A DNA stretch of 56,029 nucleotides from an uncultured Collinsella sp. (GCA_959027945.1 CAUFRO010000012.1:1-56029); one strand, 5' to 3'. Numbered from the stretch's first letter, positions 7,351 through 16,810 are shown. Translations and numbers: made by a program. Notes: generated from the letters alone by a model not told the origin.

Positions 7351-8358
7351 CTAGTCGTTGAGTCCGTAGAACTCTTGAGAGGGGACGCGGTCGGTAAGAA
7401 TCTCGAGCGCCCTATCCAAAGTAACACCGTTGTAGAGCGTTTGCTCCACGGCAAAGGTGAGCGGAATGTCTACGCCCAGTGAACGGGCAAGCTCGCTGAC
7501 GCTGCGGGCCGCGACGGCGCCCTCAACCACCATATGCGTGCGCGTCTGATACTCGTCGAGCGACACGCCGTGGGCAAACTCGTAGCCAAAGGTGCGGTTG
7601 CGCGAGTGCTCCGAGGTGCAGGTGGCAATGAGGTCGCCCATGCCGGCAAGTCCCATGCAGGTCATAGCTTGACCGCCGCGGGCATGCACCAGACGGCTAA
7701 TCTCGGCCAGGCCGCGCGTCATGATGAGGGCGAGCGTGTTGTCGCCGGCACCGGTGCCGGCGGAGATGCCGCACACGATGGCGATGACATTTTTCATGGC
7801 GCCGCAGACCTCGACACCGGTCATGTCTTGCGACAGATAGATGCGGAAGGCCGTGGACAGGAGCAGGTCCTTAAAGGTCTCCCCTATCTGCGGATGTTCG
7901 CTGGCGATGACGGCGGCAGAAAGCCCGCCGCGGCAGATCTCCTCGGCATGGTTGGGGCCCGAGAGCGCCGCCACGCGCGCCTCGTTGCCGATCTCGCTGG
8001 CGATGACCTCGCTCATGAGCAGGCCGGACTCGGGCTCAATGCCCTTGGTGAGGCAGAGCACCGGGGTGTCGGCGGCGATGAAGGGGGCTGCCTGATGACA
8101 TACGCTGCGCAGGTGCGTGGAGGGCACGGCAAAGATGATGGCCTCGGCGCCGTCAAGCGCCTGGGCCAGGTCCGTCGTAGCGACAACGTTTTCCGGCAGC
8201 ACGTAGTCCACCAGATAGCGCGGGTTGCGGTGCTCGCCGTTGATGCCGGCGGCCGTCTGCTTGCCATGGGCCCACATGGTCACGCGCTCGGCTCGCGCGG
8301 CGGCAAGGCCGGCGACGGCGGTTCCCCAGGAGCCAGAGCCAATTAGCGCAACATTCAT
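7351..8358 (-). CDS. gpsA: Glycerol-3-phosphate dehydrogenase [NAD(P)+]
   Basis: It reduces dihydroxyacetone phosphate to sn-glycerol 3-phosphate, the backbone of phospholipids. The nucleotide-binding loop IGSGSWGTAVAGLAA is at the N-terminus, followed by CLTKGIE, SGPNHAEEICRG, and the catalytic lysine in GAMKNVIAI. 335 aa is typical. The gene directly follows plsY, which uses its product for the first acylation step, a common and functionally sensible pairing. TAGGAG precedes the start. Confidence 0.96.
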   Translation of the reverse strand: MNVALIGSGSWGTAVAGLAAARAERVTMWAHGKQTAAGINGEHRNPRYLVDYVLPENVVATTDLAQALDGAEAIIFAVPSTHLRSVCHQAAPFIAADTPVLCLTKGIEPESGLLMSEVIASEIGNEARVAALSGPNHAEEICRGGLSAAVIASEHPQIGETFKDLLLSTAFRIYLSQDMTGVEVCGAMKNVIAIVCGISAGTGAGDNTLALIMTRGLAEISRLVHARGGQAMTCMGLAGMGDLIATCTSEHSRNRTFGYEFAHGVSLDEYQTRTHMVVEGAVAARSVSELARSLGVDIPLTFAVEQTLYNGVTLDRALEILTDRVPSQEFYGLND

Positions 8359-8367
8359 GACTCTCTC

Positions 8368-9051
8368 CTACTTATCGTCGGGCTCGGTGACGCGCTTGGT
8401 AAACGAGAGCTTGGACTCCTTACCCGTCATGAGCTTTTTGATGTTCGCACGATGGGCCCACACCACGGTGATGCCGATCAGCGCCATGCAAAACTTAAGT
8501 CCGAGGCTGCTGTACGGAAAGACCGCGCAGGCAGCGATGGGAAGACCGATGGCCGCGGCAAGCGAGCCCACCGACACAAACTTGGTGATGGCGACGGCCA
8601 CGATAAACATGCCCAGCAGCGAAAGTCCGATGGGCCAGTACCAGGCGAGGATGACGCCCAGACCAACTGCGATGCCCTTGCCGCCATGGAAGTTGAGGTA
8701 GGGCGAGAAGATATGGCCCCACACGGCTGCCAGGCAGATGACGCCGAGCATCCAATCGCCGGCGGCACCGGGGGCCATAATGCTCACGGGGAAGCCATAG
8801 CCCAAGTCGGCAATGAGCGGACGCGCGATAAGGACGCAGATGGCGCCCTTAAGGCAGTCGAGCAGCAGTGTGAGCGCGGCCACCTTGGGGCCGGCCACGC
8901 GCAGGGCGTTGGTGGTGCCGATGTTGCCGGAGCCCGCCTTACGAATGTCCGTGTGGTTGAACACGCGGCCCAAGATCAGGCCAAACGGAATCGCCCCGAT
9001 AAAGAACGAGACCACGGCGCAGATGGCGGTCAGCAGAATCGGATTATGCAT
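8368..9051 (-). CDS. plsY: Glycerol-3-phosphate acyltransferase, acyl-phosphate dependent
   Basis: PlsY is an integral membrane enzyme that acylates glycerol 3-phosphate at position 1 using acyl phosphate. The three signature loops are visible: AGSGNIGTTNALRVAG near residue 40, SPYLNFHGGKGIAVGLG near 125 and the C-terminal VVWAHRANIKKL. At least five hydrophobic segments are present. The ATG at 9051 was chosen because AGGAG lies upstream and it removes a non-family N-terminal extension. It overlaps the der stop by eight bases; gpsA follows. Confidence 0.95.
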   Translation of the reverse strand: MHNPILLTAICAVVSFFIGAIPFGLILGRVFNHTDIRKAGSGNIGTTNALRVAGPKVAALTLLLDCLKGAICVLIARPLIADLGYGFPVSIMAPGAAGDWMLGVICLAAVWGHIFSPYLNFHGGKGIAVGLGVILAWYWPIGLSLLGMFIVAVAITKFVSVGSLAAAIGLPIAACAVFPYSSLGLKFCMALIGITVVWAHRANIKKLMTGKESKLSFTKRVTEPDDK

Positions 9052-10378
9052 CCTTTTGCTCCTTCTTCCTAAAGAAGAGTCGAATGGGTGTGCCGGCAAA
9101 GTCGAAGGTCGAGCGCATACGGTTCTCCACGTAGCGCTGATAGGTGTCGTTGACCAGATCGCTGTGGTTGACGAAGAACGCGAACGTCGGCGGGTTGACG
9201 CCCGTCTGGGTCACGTAGTGCATGCGCAGGCGGCGCTTGCCGTCCACCACGGTATGACCGAACTCGCGCAGGTCGGTGAGGAACGTGTTGAGGCGCGAGG
9301 TGCTGATCTTTTGCGAGCGCGTCTTCTCGGCGGCGTCGACCATTGCCCAGATCTTCTCGACGCTGCGGCCGGTCAGGGCAGAGATGCGCAGGTACTGGGC
9401 CCAGGGAGCCATAACGCCCAGACGGCGGTCGATGGTCTCCATGCAGGCCTCGCGCTTACGGTCGTCGTCGAGCAGATCCCACTTGTTGAGCAGCACCACG
9501 ATGGCGCAGCCGCGCTCGATGGCAAGACCCATGACCTTCTGGTCCTGCTCAGTGACGCCCACGGAGGCATCGACGACGAGCAGCGCCACGTCGGCGCGGT
9601 CGATGGCACGCAGGCCGCGGACCATGGAGTAGTACTCGATGTTCTCGTACACGGTGCTCTTCTTGCGAATACCCGCGGTGTCGACCATGCGGTAGTGCTT
9701 GCCGTTGCGCTCCACGACGGTGTCGATGGCGTCGCGCGTGGTGCCGGCAATGTTGGACACGATGGAGCGGTCGGCGCCCAGGATGCGGTTGAACAACGAG
9801 GACTTACCGGCGTTGGGGCGGCCGATGATGGCCACGTTCAGCGCATCGGGGAACTCGTCGGCGACTTCGTCCTCCTCCTCGGGCAACAGGGCCACGATGT
9901 CGTCGAGCAGGTCGCCGGTGCCGTGGCCGTGCAGCGCCGAGAGCGGCGTGGGCTCGCCGATACCGAGCGAATAGAACTCCCAGATGCTGTCGTTCTCTCG
10001 ATCGGGGTTGTCGAGCTTGTTCACCAGCAGAAAGACCGGCTTGTCGCAGCGCTTGAGCATGCGGGCGACCGACTCGTCCTCCTCGGTAACGCCGGTGCGG
10101 CCGTCGACCACAAACAGGATGACGGCGGCTTCCTCGGCGGCGGCGAGCGCCTGGTCGCGGATGGACGTGGCAAAGACGTCATCGCTCTTGAGCGGTTCGA
10201 TACCGCCCGTGTCGACGATGGTGAACTCACGACCGTTCCAATCGGCCGTGTGATACGAGCGGTCGCGCGTGACGCCGCGGGACTCGTGGACGATGGCGTC
10301 CGAGGTCTGGGCCAGGCGGTTAACGAGCGTGGACTTGCCCACGTTGGGGCGTCCGACGACGGCGACGATAGGTTTCAT
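9044..10378 (-). CDS. der: Double-GTPase ribosome assembly factor EngA/Der
   Basis: Der binds the 50S subunit and helps its late maturation. Two complete GTPase domains are present: VVGRPNVGKSTLVNRL near residue 6 and IIGRPNAGKSSLFNRI near 180, each followed by DT.GI, NK.D and SAL motifs. A KH-like domain fills the last 90 residues, ending IRLFFRKKEQK. I took the ATG at 10378, which has AAGGAGAG eight bases upstream and begins MKPIVAVVGRP. 444 aa is the family length. Confidence 0.97.
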   Translation of the reverse strand: MKPIVAVVGRPNVGKSTLVNRLAQTSDAIVHESRGVTRDRSYHTADWNGREFTIVDTGGIEPLKSDDVFATSIRDQALAAAEEAAVILFVVDGRTGVTEEDESVARMLKRCDKPVFLLVNKLDNPDRENDSIWEFYSLGIGEPTPLSALHGHGTGDLLDDIVALLPEEEDEVADEFPDALNVAIIGRPNAGKSSLFNRILGADRSIVSNIAGTTRDAIDTVVERNGKHYRMVDTAGIRKKSTVYENIEYYSMVRGLRAIDRADVALLVVDASVGVTEQDQKVMGLAIERGCAIVVLLNKWDLLDDDRKREACMETIDRRLGVMAPWAQYLRISALTGRSVEKIWAMVDAAEKTRSQKISTSRLNTFLTDLREFGHTVVDGKRRLRMHYVTQTGVNPPTFAFFVNHSDLVNDTYQRYVENRMRSTFDFAGTPIRLFFRKKEQKDA

Positions 10379-10388
10379 CTGCTCTCCT

Positions 10389-11831
10389 TTAATGGGTAGG
10401 GTTAGCGGAATTAGTAGAGTCGGCAGGCACAATGCCAAGGATGTGCTCCAGGGTATCGAGCAGCTCATGCGGCATGGTCGACACCACATGAACCTCAGCG
10501 CCGCGACTGGTAAGGCTTGCGAGTAAATCGTCACGATGATACTCGTCAAGCGTCATGCCGTCAGCGTTGAACATGAGCTTAGGCACAAAGAGCATAACCC
10601 CAGAGAGATCCTGCGGCAGCTGCTCCAGAATGTCACACGCGACGATGAGGCCGGTCACGTCCACGTTGCCGCCAAAATAGCGGTTCTTGATGGCCGTGAC
10701 AGTGCCGGCGAGTCCCTGGGGCGACTCCACAAAGCGGGCCACCGTGTCGCGTGCGCTGGCGCCCGAGAGACACAGAAGCCGCTGGTTGCGGGCGGCGACG
10801 GCCTCGCGGACGCGGGCCAGACGCTCGGCGTCGGTAGCCAGCACGTCGTCGGTCTCGTCCAGATACGAGCGGATCATGCCAATGCCGTCGTAGTACTGCG
10901 GGTACCCGTCGTAAAAGTCTGCCTCGGGAGGATCGATGCCGGCGTCCAGATAGAACTCATCGCTCATCTGGAAGGTGTGGCGGCCAAAGCGTTCGTAGGC
11001 ACGATCCTGGTAGGGACGGATCATGGCAATGGTCTCGCGCGCTAGCTCGGGCTTGTCGCTGTAGGACCAGCTAAAACGGTTCTGATGCTTGGTAAAACCG
11101 AGCGGCACAATGCCCAGGCTTGTGATTTGCTCGTGCTCCTCGCAAAAGCGCAGGGTCTTTTCCAGCTCCTCGCCGTCGTTCATGCCGGGGCACAACACGA
11201 TCTGCGCGTGAATCTCGATGCCGGCGGCCATGATGGCCTCGAGCACATCCATGCCGCGCTGGGCGTTGCGGCCCATCATGCGTCGGCGGACATCGGGGCT
11301 CACGGCGTGGACCGACACGTTCATGGGGCTCATGTTGCGTTGGATGACGTTTTGCACGTCCTCGTCGGTGAGGTTCGTAAGCGTGACAAAGTTGCCCTGC
11401 AAAAAGCTCAGGCGGTAGTCGTCGTCGCGAATATAGAGCGTGGAGCGGCCGCCCTTGGGGAGCATCGTCATAAAGCAGAACACGCAGGCGTTCACACAGG
11501 TACGCATGCCGTCGAAGATGGGGCCGTCGAACTCCAGACCCCAATCCTCTCCGGGAAATCGATCGAGCCCCACGGGGGTGACGGTGCCATCGCGCGGGTC
11601 GAAAACCTCGAGGTCGACCGTGTCGTCGTCTGCCTCCCAGAGCCACACGATCATGTCGGTAAGCTGCTCGCCGTTGACCGTGAGCACGCGCATGCCCGGC
11701 TCGATACCCACATCCCATGCGGGCGATTCGGGACGCACGTTCTTAACGAGCGCGCCCTCACCCGGCTCGGGGTCGCGGCTGCGCCCGTAATCGGCCACCT
11801 CGGCGGCGTATGCGGGTACGGTCTGGTCCAT
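10389..11831 (-). CDS. DUF512 radical-SAM protein with PDZ-like N-terminus
   Basis: The first 80 residues form a PDZ-like fold (VKNVRPESPAWDVGIEPGMR), followed by a radical-SAM-like core with three cysteines in CVNACVFCFM and a DUF512 C-terminal domain ending near LMFNADGMTLDEY. The family is widespread in Clostridia, Cyanobacteria and Actinobacteria and is often located beside der, as here; its reaction is not established. Start at 11831 (MDQTVPAYAAE) is the best Met; AAGGAG is 14 bases upstream, and a TTG at 11843 would be closer. It lies two bases after ispH. 480 aa. Confidence 0.85.
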   Translation of the reverse strand: MDQTVPAYAAEVADYGRSRDPEPGEGALVKNVRPESPAWDVGIEPGMRVLTVNGEQLTDMIVWLWEADDDTVDLEVFDPRDGTVTPVGLDRFPGEDWGLEFDGPIFDGMRTCVNACVFCFMTMLPKGGRSTLYIRDDDYRLSFLQGNFVTLTNLTDEDVQNVIQRNMSPMNVSVHAVSPDVRRRMMGRNAQRGMDVLEAIMAAGIEIHAQIVLCPGMNDGEELEKTLRFCEEHEQITSLGIVPLGFTKHQNRFSWSYSDKPELARETIAMIRPYQDRAYERFGRHTFQMSDEFYLDAGIDPPEADFYDGYPQYYDGIGMIRSYLDETDDVLATDAERLARVREAVAARNQRLLCLSGASARDTVARFVESPQGLAGTVTAIKNRYFGGNVDVTGLIVACDILEQLPQDLSGVMLFVPKLMFNADGMTLDEYHRDDLLASLTSRGAEVHVVSTMPHELLDTLEHILGIVPADSTNSANPTH

Positions 11832-11833
11832 GG

Positions 11834-12733
11834 TTAGCAGCAAAGCTCCTTGATGCGCGTGACGGCGCGTTCGATGTGTTCTTGCGGGGTGGAGGCTCCG
11901 GCGGTGATACCGATGTGGTGAGCGTCGGTAAACCACGCGGCCTGGAGCTCGGAAGTTTCCTCGATGTGATACGTGCGCTCGCAGGCGTCTGCGCAAATCT
12001 GCGCCAGGCGGCGGGTGTTGCCCGAGTTCTTGCCGCCCACGACTACCATGCAGTCGCAGCGGTTGGCAAGTGCGGCTGCTGCCTGTTGACGCTCACTCGT
12101 GGCGGCGCAGATGGTGTTGATCACACGCAGCTCCTGCACGCGCGGGGTGATAGCTGCCACGACCTCGGCGAGGTTCTGCGCGGTCTGGGTGGTCTGCACG
12201 ACGAGGCCTACCTTGCCCTTGAGCGACAAGGCATTGGCGTCGGCGGCACAGCTCACGACCTGTGCATCTTTGCCGGCGTGGCCAAGAATGCCCTCGACCT
12301 CGGGGTGACCCGGCTCGCCTACGACCACCACGCGGTAGCCCTCGCGCACCAGGCGCTCGGCTGCCATATGGACTTTCTTCACGTAGGGGCAGGTGGCGTC
12401 GACCACGTTTAGGCCGCGCTTGCGGGCAGCATCGATTACCTGCGGCACCACGCCGTGGGCGCGGATGATCACGGTGCCGGTTGCGGCGTCATCCAGGGTT
12501 TCGGCCAAGCCAACGCCTGCCTCAGCGAGCTCGCGTACCACGATGGGGTTATGGATGAGCGGACCCAAGGTATGAACCTGAGTGCACTCCCCTGCCTGCG
12601 GCGCGGCGGCCAGCGCCATATCGAGCGCACGCTGTACGCCGTAGCAAGTGCCGGCGTGTGCTGCGATCTCGATGGTAGGCGCTGTTGCCTGGTCGGACGC
12701 GGTCGCGGCAGTGTTCGTAACGTTCTCGCTCAT
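11834..12733 (-). CDS. ispH: 4-Hydroxy-3-methylbut-2-enyl diphosphate reductase
   Basis: IspH is the last enzyme of the MEP isoprenoid route, using a [4Fe-4S] cluster to make IPP and DMAPP. The three cluster cysteines are in HAGTCYGVQRAL, DATCPYVKKVH and NTICAATSERQ. RAHGVVP and VVGGKNSGNTRRL are the substrate-binding segments. About 20 alanine/threonine-rich residues precede the domain (MSENVTNTAATASD...). The ATG at 12733 overlaps the end of the plsC-like gene region within two bases. 299 aa is typical. Confidence 0.96.
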   Translation of the reverse strand: MSENVTNTAATASDQATAPTIEIAAHAGTCYGVQRALDMALAAAPQAGECTQVHTLGPLIHNPIVVRELAEAGVGLAETLDDAATGTVIIRAHGVVPQVIDAARKRGLNVVDATCPYVKKVHMAAERLVREGYRVVVVGEPGHPEVEGILGHAGKDAQVVSCAADANALSLKGKVGLVVQTTQTAQNLAEVVAAITPRVQELRVINTICAATSERQQAAAALANRCDCMVVVGGKNSGNTRRLAQICADACERTYHIEETSELQAAWFTDAHHIGITAGASTPQEHIERAVTRIKELCC

Positions 12734-12735
12734 GG

Positions 12736-13464
12736 CTAGAACCTGCCCGGATGCTCGGCGCACAGCTCGTCTCGCATAGCGTAGACGCGGTTCATGGCCT
12801 CGGACTCAAACCATGCCAGGCGCTCCTTGCGCTTGAGCTCGGCCGGTGCATCGGATAGCGAGATGGCCTTGCCGGCACGGATCCAGCACTTTTTAGGGCG
12901 CATGAGCTTTTTGCCCGCAGGCGTAATATCGGACCAGCCGCAGATAGCGAGCGGGTTGACGGGCGCCTTGCCCATCTGGGCAATGAGCGCAAAGCCGCCG
13001 TGGACCTCGGGCTTGATCTCGCGCGAGCGGATGCGCGTGCCCTCGGGGAAGATCAGGACGTCCTCGCCGCGCTGCAGCGCATGCTGGGCGGCGCGCAGGC
13101 ACTTCATGTCGGCGGTACCGCGCTCGACGGGGATACCGCCGACGCGGCTAAAGGCCCAACGCACAATCTTGCTCTTGGCGAACTCGGACTTAAAGATGGG
13201 ACGAATGCGGCGCCCCCCAAAGAACAGCGCCGTCTCCACGGCCAAGAGCTCGGCCATCGAGGTGTGGTTGCAGATGACCACGCTGCCGCGGCCTTCCTGG
13301 CGCTCAAACAGAAGATCGGCGTCCTCGACCTTCCAGCGCCACATGAGCTTGGAGAAGGCCCAAAGGATGGCCATGACTACGACGACGGTGCCGCGGATGA
13401 GCGCTGGAAACTCGGCGTAGGGGGCGTTGTAATAGTCCTCGGGCGTCTGCTGAAACAGGCGCAT
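12736..13464 (-). CDS. 1-acyl-glycerol-3-phosphate acyltransferase-like protein (PlsC family)
   Basis: PlsC acylates lysophosphatidate to phosphatidate. The N-terminus has one hydrophobic segment (LIRGTVVVVMAILWAFSKLM), then CNHTSMAEL, GGIPVERGTADMK, and LIFPEGTRIRSRE. The NHx4D motif reads NHTSMAE here, with glutamate at the usual aspartate position; the FPEGTR motif is intact. Activity is probable but the change at the catalytic dyad is notable. Three bases separate it from cmk upstream, and ispH follows. 242 aa fits the family. Confidence 0.88.
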   Translation of the reverse strand: MRLFQQTPEDYYNAPYAEFPALIRGTVVVVMAILWAFSKLMWRWKVEDADLLFERQEGRGSVVICNHTSMAELLAVETALFFGGRRIRPIFKSEFAKSKIVRWAFSRVGGIPVERGTADMKCLRAAQHALQRGEDVLIFPEGTRIRSREIKPEVHGGFALIAQMGKAPVNPLAICGWSDITPAGKKLMRPKKCWIRAGKAISLSDAPAELKRKERLAWFESEAMNRVYAMRDELCAEHPGRF

Positions 13465-13467
13465 GGG

Positions 13468-14154
13468 CTACCTCCTTTGGTTGATAAGGTCCTCGATTAT
13501 CGAGACGACCTCGTCGATGGTGTGGGCGGTGGAGTCGACGTGCACGGCGTCCTCGGCGGGCACGAGCGGGGCGACCTCGCGGCTGCTGTCAAGCTTGTCG
13601 CGCTGCTTAAGGGCGTCGAGGGTCTCGTCGACCTCGGCCTCGAGCTGCGCTGTGCTGAGCGGCTGGGCGTCGTTTTGGTGACGCTGCAGCACGCGGCGGC
13701 GGGCGCGCTCACGCGGGTCGGCGGTCAGGAAGACCTTGACCTGCGCGTTAGGGAACACGACGGTGCCGATGTCGCGACCCTCGGCCACGATATCGCGGTC
13801 CTCGGCGGCGCGGCGCTGGTGGATGAGCATGGCGGCGCGCACGCCCGGATAGGCCGAGACCTTGGACACGTTGGCGTCGACCTGCGGGGTGCGGATGGCG
13901 GCCGAAGCGTCTTGGCCGTCGATGGTCAGGCGCGTGTCCTCGCCGGTGCCGTTGGTAAAGCGGATCTCAATCTGCTCGGCGAGAGCGTCGATGGCCGCCT
14001 CGTTATCCAGATCGATGCCGCGGTCGAGCGCGGCGAAGGTGACGGCGCGATACATGGCGCCCGTGTCGAGCTTGTTAAAGCCAAGCTGACGGGCGATCTC
14101 CTTGGCGATGGTGGACTTGCCGGATCCGGCGGGGCCGTCGATGGCGACGATCAT
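13468..14154 (-). CDS. cmk: Cytidylate kinase
   Basis: CMP/dCMP kinase of the pyrimidine salvage pathway. The P-loop AIDGPAGSGKSTIAKEIA is at residue 5, then KLDTGAMYRAVT, DIVAEGRDIGTVVFPNA, and DPRERARRR in the lid. 228 aa. The ATG at 14154 has AAAGGAAG upstream; the longer open frame before it is low-complexity and not family-like. The cmk-plsC order is frequent in Gram-positive genomes. Confidence 0.96.
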   Translation of the reverse strand: MIVAIDGPAGSGKSTIAKEIARQLGFNKLDTGAMYRAVTFAALDRGIDLDNEAAIDALAEQIEIRFTNGTGEDTRLTIDGQDASAAIRTPQVDANVSKVSAYPGVRAAMLIHQRRAAEDRDIVAEGRDIGTVVFPNAQVKVFLTADPRERARRRVLQRHQNDAQPLSTAQLEAEVDETLDALKQRDKLDSSREVAPLVPAEDAVHVDSTAHTIDEVVSIIEDLINQRR

Positions 14155-14221
14155 GCAATGCTTCCTTTCGATGGTTGACGTGCTGGTATGGTTCGCGGGC
14201 GTTGGGGCGCGGCGGGTTTGC

Positions 14222-15196
14222 CTAGCCCGTGTAGCGCTCGCGGTAGGTGTTGCGCTTGGGTGCTGAGCCATGGCTGCCGTGGTGACGCGTGCGGCTGGCA
14301 GGCGTGTCTTGGGGCTTGCCGCCGTTGCGCTTGGAGCTCGCCTGCTTGGGCGGGATGCCGCCGGCCTTGAGGATCTGCACCTCGCGGTCGGTGAGCTCGC
14401 GCCACGAGCCCTTGGCCACGTCCTTGAGCTCCAGGCCGGCAAAGTTGCAGCGGTGCAGGCGGATCACCGGGTGGTGGATCTTGCTCAGCATGCGCTTGAC
14501 CTGGTTCTTGCGGCCTTCGCGGATGATGACCTCCACGGCGGTGGTACCGGGCTTCACACCCTGCGGGGCCACGGCTTCAGCCTCGCGCGCGTTGATGATG
14601 CGACAGATTGCCGGCTGGCACGGGCCGTCGTCGAGCTCGATGCCGCGGCGGAGTGGTTCCAAGTCTCGATCGGTCAGTTGGCCATCCACGAGTGCCTGGT
14701 AGGTCTTATAGACATGCTTGCTGGGATGCAGCAGGTCCTGCGAAAGGTCGCCGTCGGTCGTGAAGAGCAACAGTCCCGTGGTGTCGCGGTCCAGGCGGCC
14801 CACCGGAAAGAGCCCCGGAAAGCGGTCGCGCGGGACCAGGTCGGCCACACAAGGGCGCTCCTGCGGGTCGCTCATGGTGGTGAGGTAGCCGGTCGGCTTG
14901 TAGAGCATCAGGTATACGGCGCCCTGGTCGAGCTTGACGGGCATGCCGTCGACCTCAATGTGATCGTGGTCGACATCGACCTTGGTGCCCAGCTCGGTCG
15001 CGACCTGGCCGTTGACGGTCACGCGGCCAGCGGTCATCAGGTCCTCTGAGCCGCGACGGCTCGCCACGCCCGCGCGTGCCAAAAAGCGCTGCAGGCGCAT
15101 GGTGTGCGGGTAGACGGACACCGCGTCGCCTACGGGCGCTGCGGTGTCCGTGGCGCTTGCGACGCGCGTCTCCCCTGCTTCGTTAGTCCTCGTCAT
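14222..15196 (-). CDS. rluB: 23S rRNA pseudouridine synthase of the RluB/RsuA family
   Basis: An S4 RNA-binding domain (MRLQRFLARAGVASRRGSE...) is followed by the catalytic domain with the active-site aspartate in GRLDRDTTGLLLFT, and LYKPTGYLTT and RRGIELDDG. The C-terminal 60 residues are basic and low complexity (RNGGKPQ...GSHGSAPKRN), as is common in actinobacterial homologues. ATG at 15196 is preceded by GGAGGATATAC. It overlaps the scpB stop by 14 bases. RluB versus RsuA/RluE specificity cannot be settled by eye; the scpB-rluB order favours RluB. Confidence 0.9.
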   Translation of the reverse strand: MTRTNEAGETRVASATDTAAPVGDAVSVYPHTMRLQRFLARAGVASRRGSEDLMTAGRVTVNGQVATELGTKVDVDHDHIEVDGMPVKLDQGAVYLMLYKPTGYLTTMSDPQERPCVADLVPRDRFPGLFPVGRLDRDTTGLLLFTTDGDLSQDLLHPSKHVYKTYQALVDGQLTDRDLEPLRRGIELDDGPCQPAICRIINAREAEAVAPQGVKPGTTAVEVIIREGRKNQVKRMLSKIHHPVIRLHRCNFAGLELKDVAKGSWRELTDREVQILKAGGIPPKQASSKRNGGKPQDTPASRTRHHGSHGSAPKRNTYRERYTG

Positions 15197-15902
15197 GTAT
15201 ATCCTCCGAGGTAGCACCTGTGAGCAGAAGCTCCTCTTCATCGGTGTCCTCAACATCGGTATCGATCAGTTCGCGCTCTTCGTCCAGATCTTCGGCCTGT
15301 TCCTCGAGCGTAGACTGAATGCTGCGGCCGCTCAGGCGCTCGCGGATAAACTGGCGCGACTGCTCGTCGGGGGCAAACTGCTCCAGATCGGGCAGGTCGC
15401 GGGTGGAGCGCAGACCGAACTTTTCCAAGAAGGCGTTGGTCGTGCCGTAAATGATGGCCTGACCGCGCTGGGGGTCACGGCCGAGCTCGCGCACCAGACC
15501 CTTGTCCACGAGCGACGCGATGACGCCGTCTGAGTTGACGCCGCGGATGCCCTTGACCACCTCGCGCGTTACGGGCTGGTGGTATGCGATGACGGCCAGG
15601 GTTTCGAGCGCCGCCTGGGACAGCTTTTGCGTGTCCCAGCTCAACACATAGGCCTCGACCACGTCGTGGTAGGCGGGGTGCGTGAACAGGCGCCAGCCGC
15701 CGGCGACCTCGCGCAGCTGAAAGCCGCGGTTGGCCTCCTCGTACTCAACCTTGAGCTCGGCGAGCAGCGACGCGCACTCGCCGGGGGCGATATCCAGTGC
15801 GCCGGCCAGCGCGGGCGCACTCACTGGGTCGCTTGACACCAGCAGCAGCGCCTCGAGGGCGCCTTTGAGGCTGTTTGCCTCCAGCGTGGAAAGGGTTGAC
15901 AT
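15183..15902 (-). CDS. scpB: Segregation and condensation protein B
   Basis: ScpB is the dimeric winged-helix kite subunit of the SMC-ScpAB condensin. The sequence LKGALEALLLVSSDPVSAPA, then LREVAGGWRLFTHPAY and LETLAVIAYHQPVTREVVKG are hallmark segments. The acidic C-terminal tail (about residues 190-239) is longer than in Bacillus. AGGAG precedes ATG. It follows scpA by 11 bases. Confidence 0.96.
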   Translation of the reverse strand: MSTLSTLEANSLKGALEALLLVSSDPVSAPALAGALDIAPGECASLLAELKVEYEEANRGFQLREVAGGWRLFTHPAYHDVVEAYVLSWDTQKLSQAALETLAVIAYHQPVTREVVKGIRGVNSDGVIASLVDKGLVRELGRDPQRGQAIIYGTTNAFLEKFGLRSTRDLPDLEQFAPDEQSRQFIRERLSGRSIQSTLEEQAEDLDEERELIDTDVEDTDEEELLLTGATSEDIHDED

Positions 15903-15913
15903 GGTTGCGGCTC

Positions 15914-16726
15914 CTATTCGGTGAGCTCGGGGCCCTCGCCGGGCACATAGGCCTCGGCGCCTTCGACGCGGTTGATACGGATGGTTCCAAAGATCTCGTC
16001 CTGGCTCAGCGTGAGCGAGCCGCGCTTGGCGAGCTCAAGCATAGCTAGGAAGGTGACGACGAGCTGCTCGGTGGTGGCATCGCCGTCCAGTAGCTCGCGG
16101 AAGGTGCAGGTTTGGTGCGCCATGGTAAAGCGGTCGACTGAGGCCACCGTCAGGTCGAGCGGAACGCGATGGGGTGCCACGTGCTCGGCCTCCAGCAAGA
16201 AGGTCTGTCGCTTCCCGTCCAGGTCGGCGCAGATGACGGCGAGACCGCGCAGCGTGATGCCGGCAAGGTAGTCGGGCATAAGGCCTAGGAACTCGGGGTC
16301 GGGGCCGGCCACACGCGGGTGCATGCGGCTTTCGGCCTGCATGCGGGCACCGAGGGCTGCAGCCGCGCCTTTAAACTGCTTGTAGGCAATCAGGCGCTGG
16401 ATCAGGACCTCGCGCAGGGCGTCGCCGTCAAGCGTGCTGAGCTCCTCAAGGTCTTCGTCGAACTCGTCATCGTCGTCATCGACTTTGCGCGGGGCCTCCT
16501 GCGGCACCAGAGAGGCAGCCTTGATGTCCAAAAGGGTTGCCGCGACCAGCAAAAAGTCGCTCGCCACGTCCAGGTCCAGCGCCTCGATGCGCTCGGCCTC
16601 GGCAAGGTACTGCTCGGCCACCTCGCTGATGGAGATGGCGCCGATATCTACTTTTTGGCGGGTTACCAGCTGCAGCAGCAGGTCGAACGGTCCGCTGTAG
16701 ACCTGCGTCGACACGCGATACGACAT
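15914..16726 (-). CDS. scpA: Segregation and condensation protein A
   Basis: ScpA is the kleisin subunit bridging SMC heads. The N-terminal helical domain reads VYSGPFDLLLQLVTRQKVD and AEQYLAEAERIEALD; the acidic linker DDDDEFDEDLEE lies near residue 95, and the C-terminal winged helix ends in FLAMLELAKRGSLTLSQDEI. A near-perfect AAGGAGGT lies seven bases before the start. 270 aa is normal. Confidence 0.96.
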   Translation of the reverse strand: MSYRVSTQVYSGPFDLLLQLVTRQKVDIGAISISEVAEQYLAEAERIEALDLDVASDFLLVAATLLDIKAASLVPQEAPRKVDDDDDEFDEDLEELSTLDGDALREVLIQRLIAYKQFKGAAAALGARMQAESRMHPRVAGPDPEFLGLMPDYLAGITLRGLAVICADLDGKRQTFLLEAEHVAPHRVPLDLTVASVDRFTMAHQTCTFRELLDGDATTEQLVVTFLAMLELAKRGSLTLSQDEIFGTIRINRVEGAEAYVPGEGPELTE

Positions 16727-16810
16727 CTTCGACCTCCTTTGACGGCGCCTTCGCGGCGCGGTTTGGGTGCATGTTGCGACCGTTTTGCACGGTCGACCTG
16801 TTAGTTTACC

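Noticed and set aside
8813..10399. 528-codon plus-strand frame opposite plsY and der
   Set aside because: It lies antisense to two conserved genes; composition is typical of a shadow frame.
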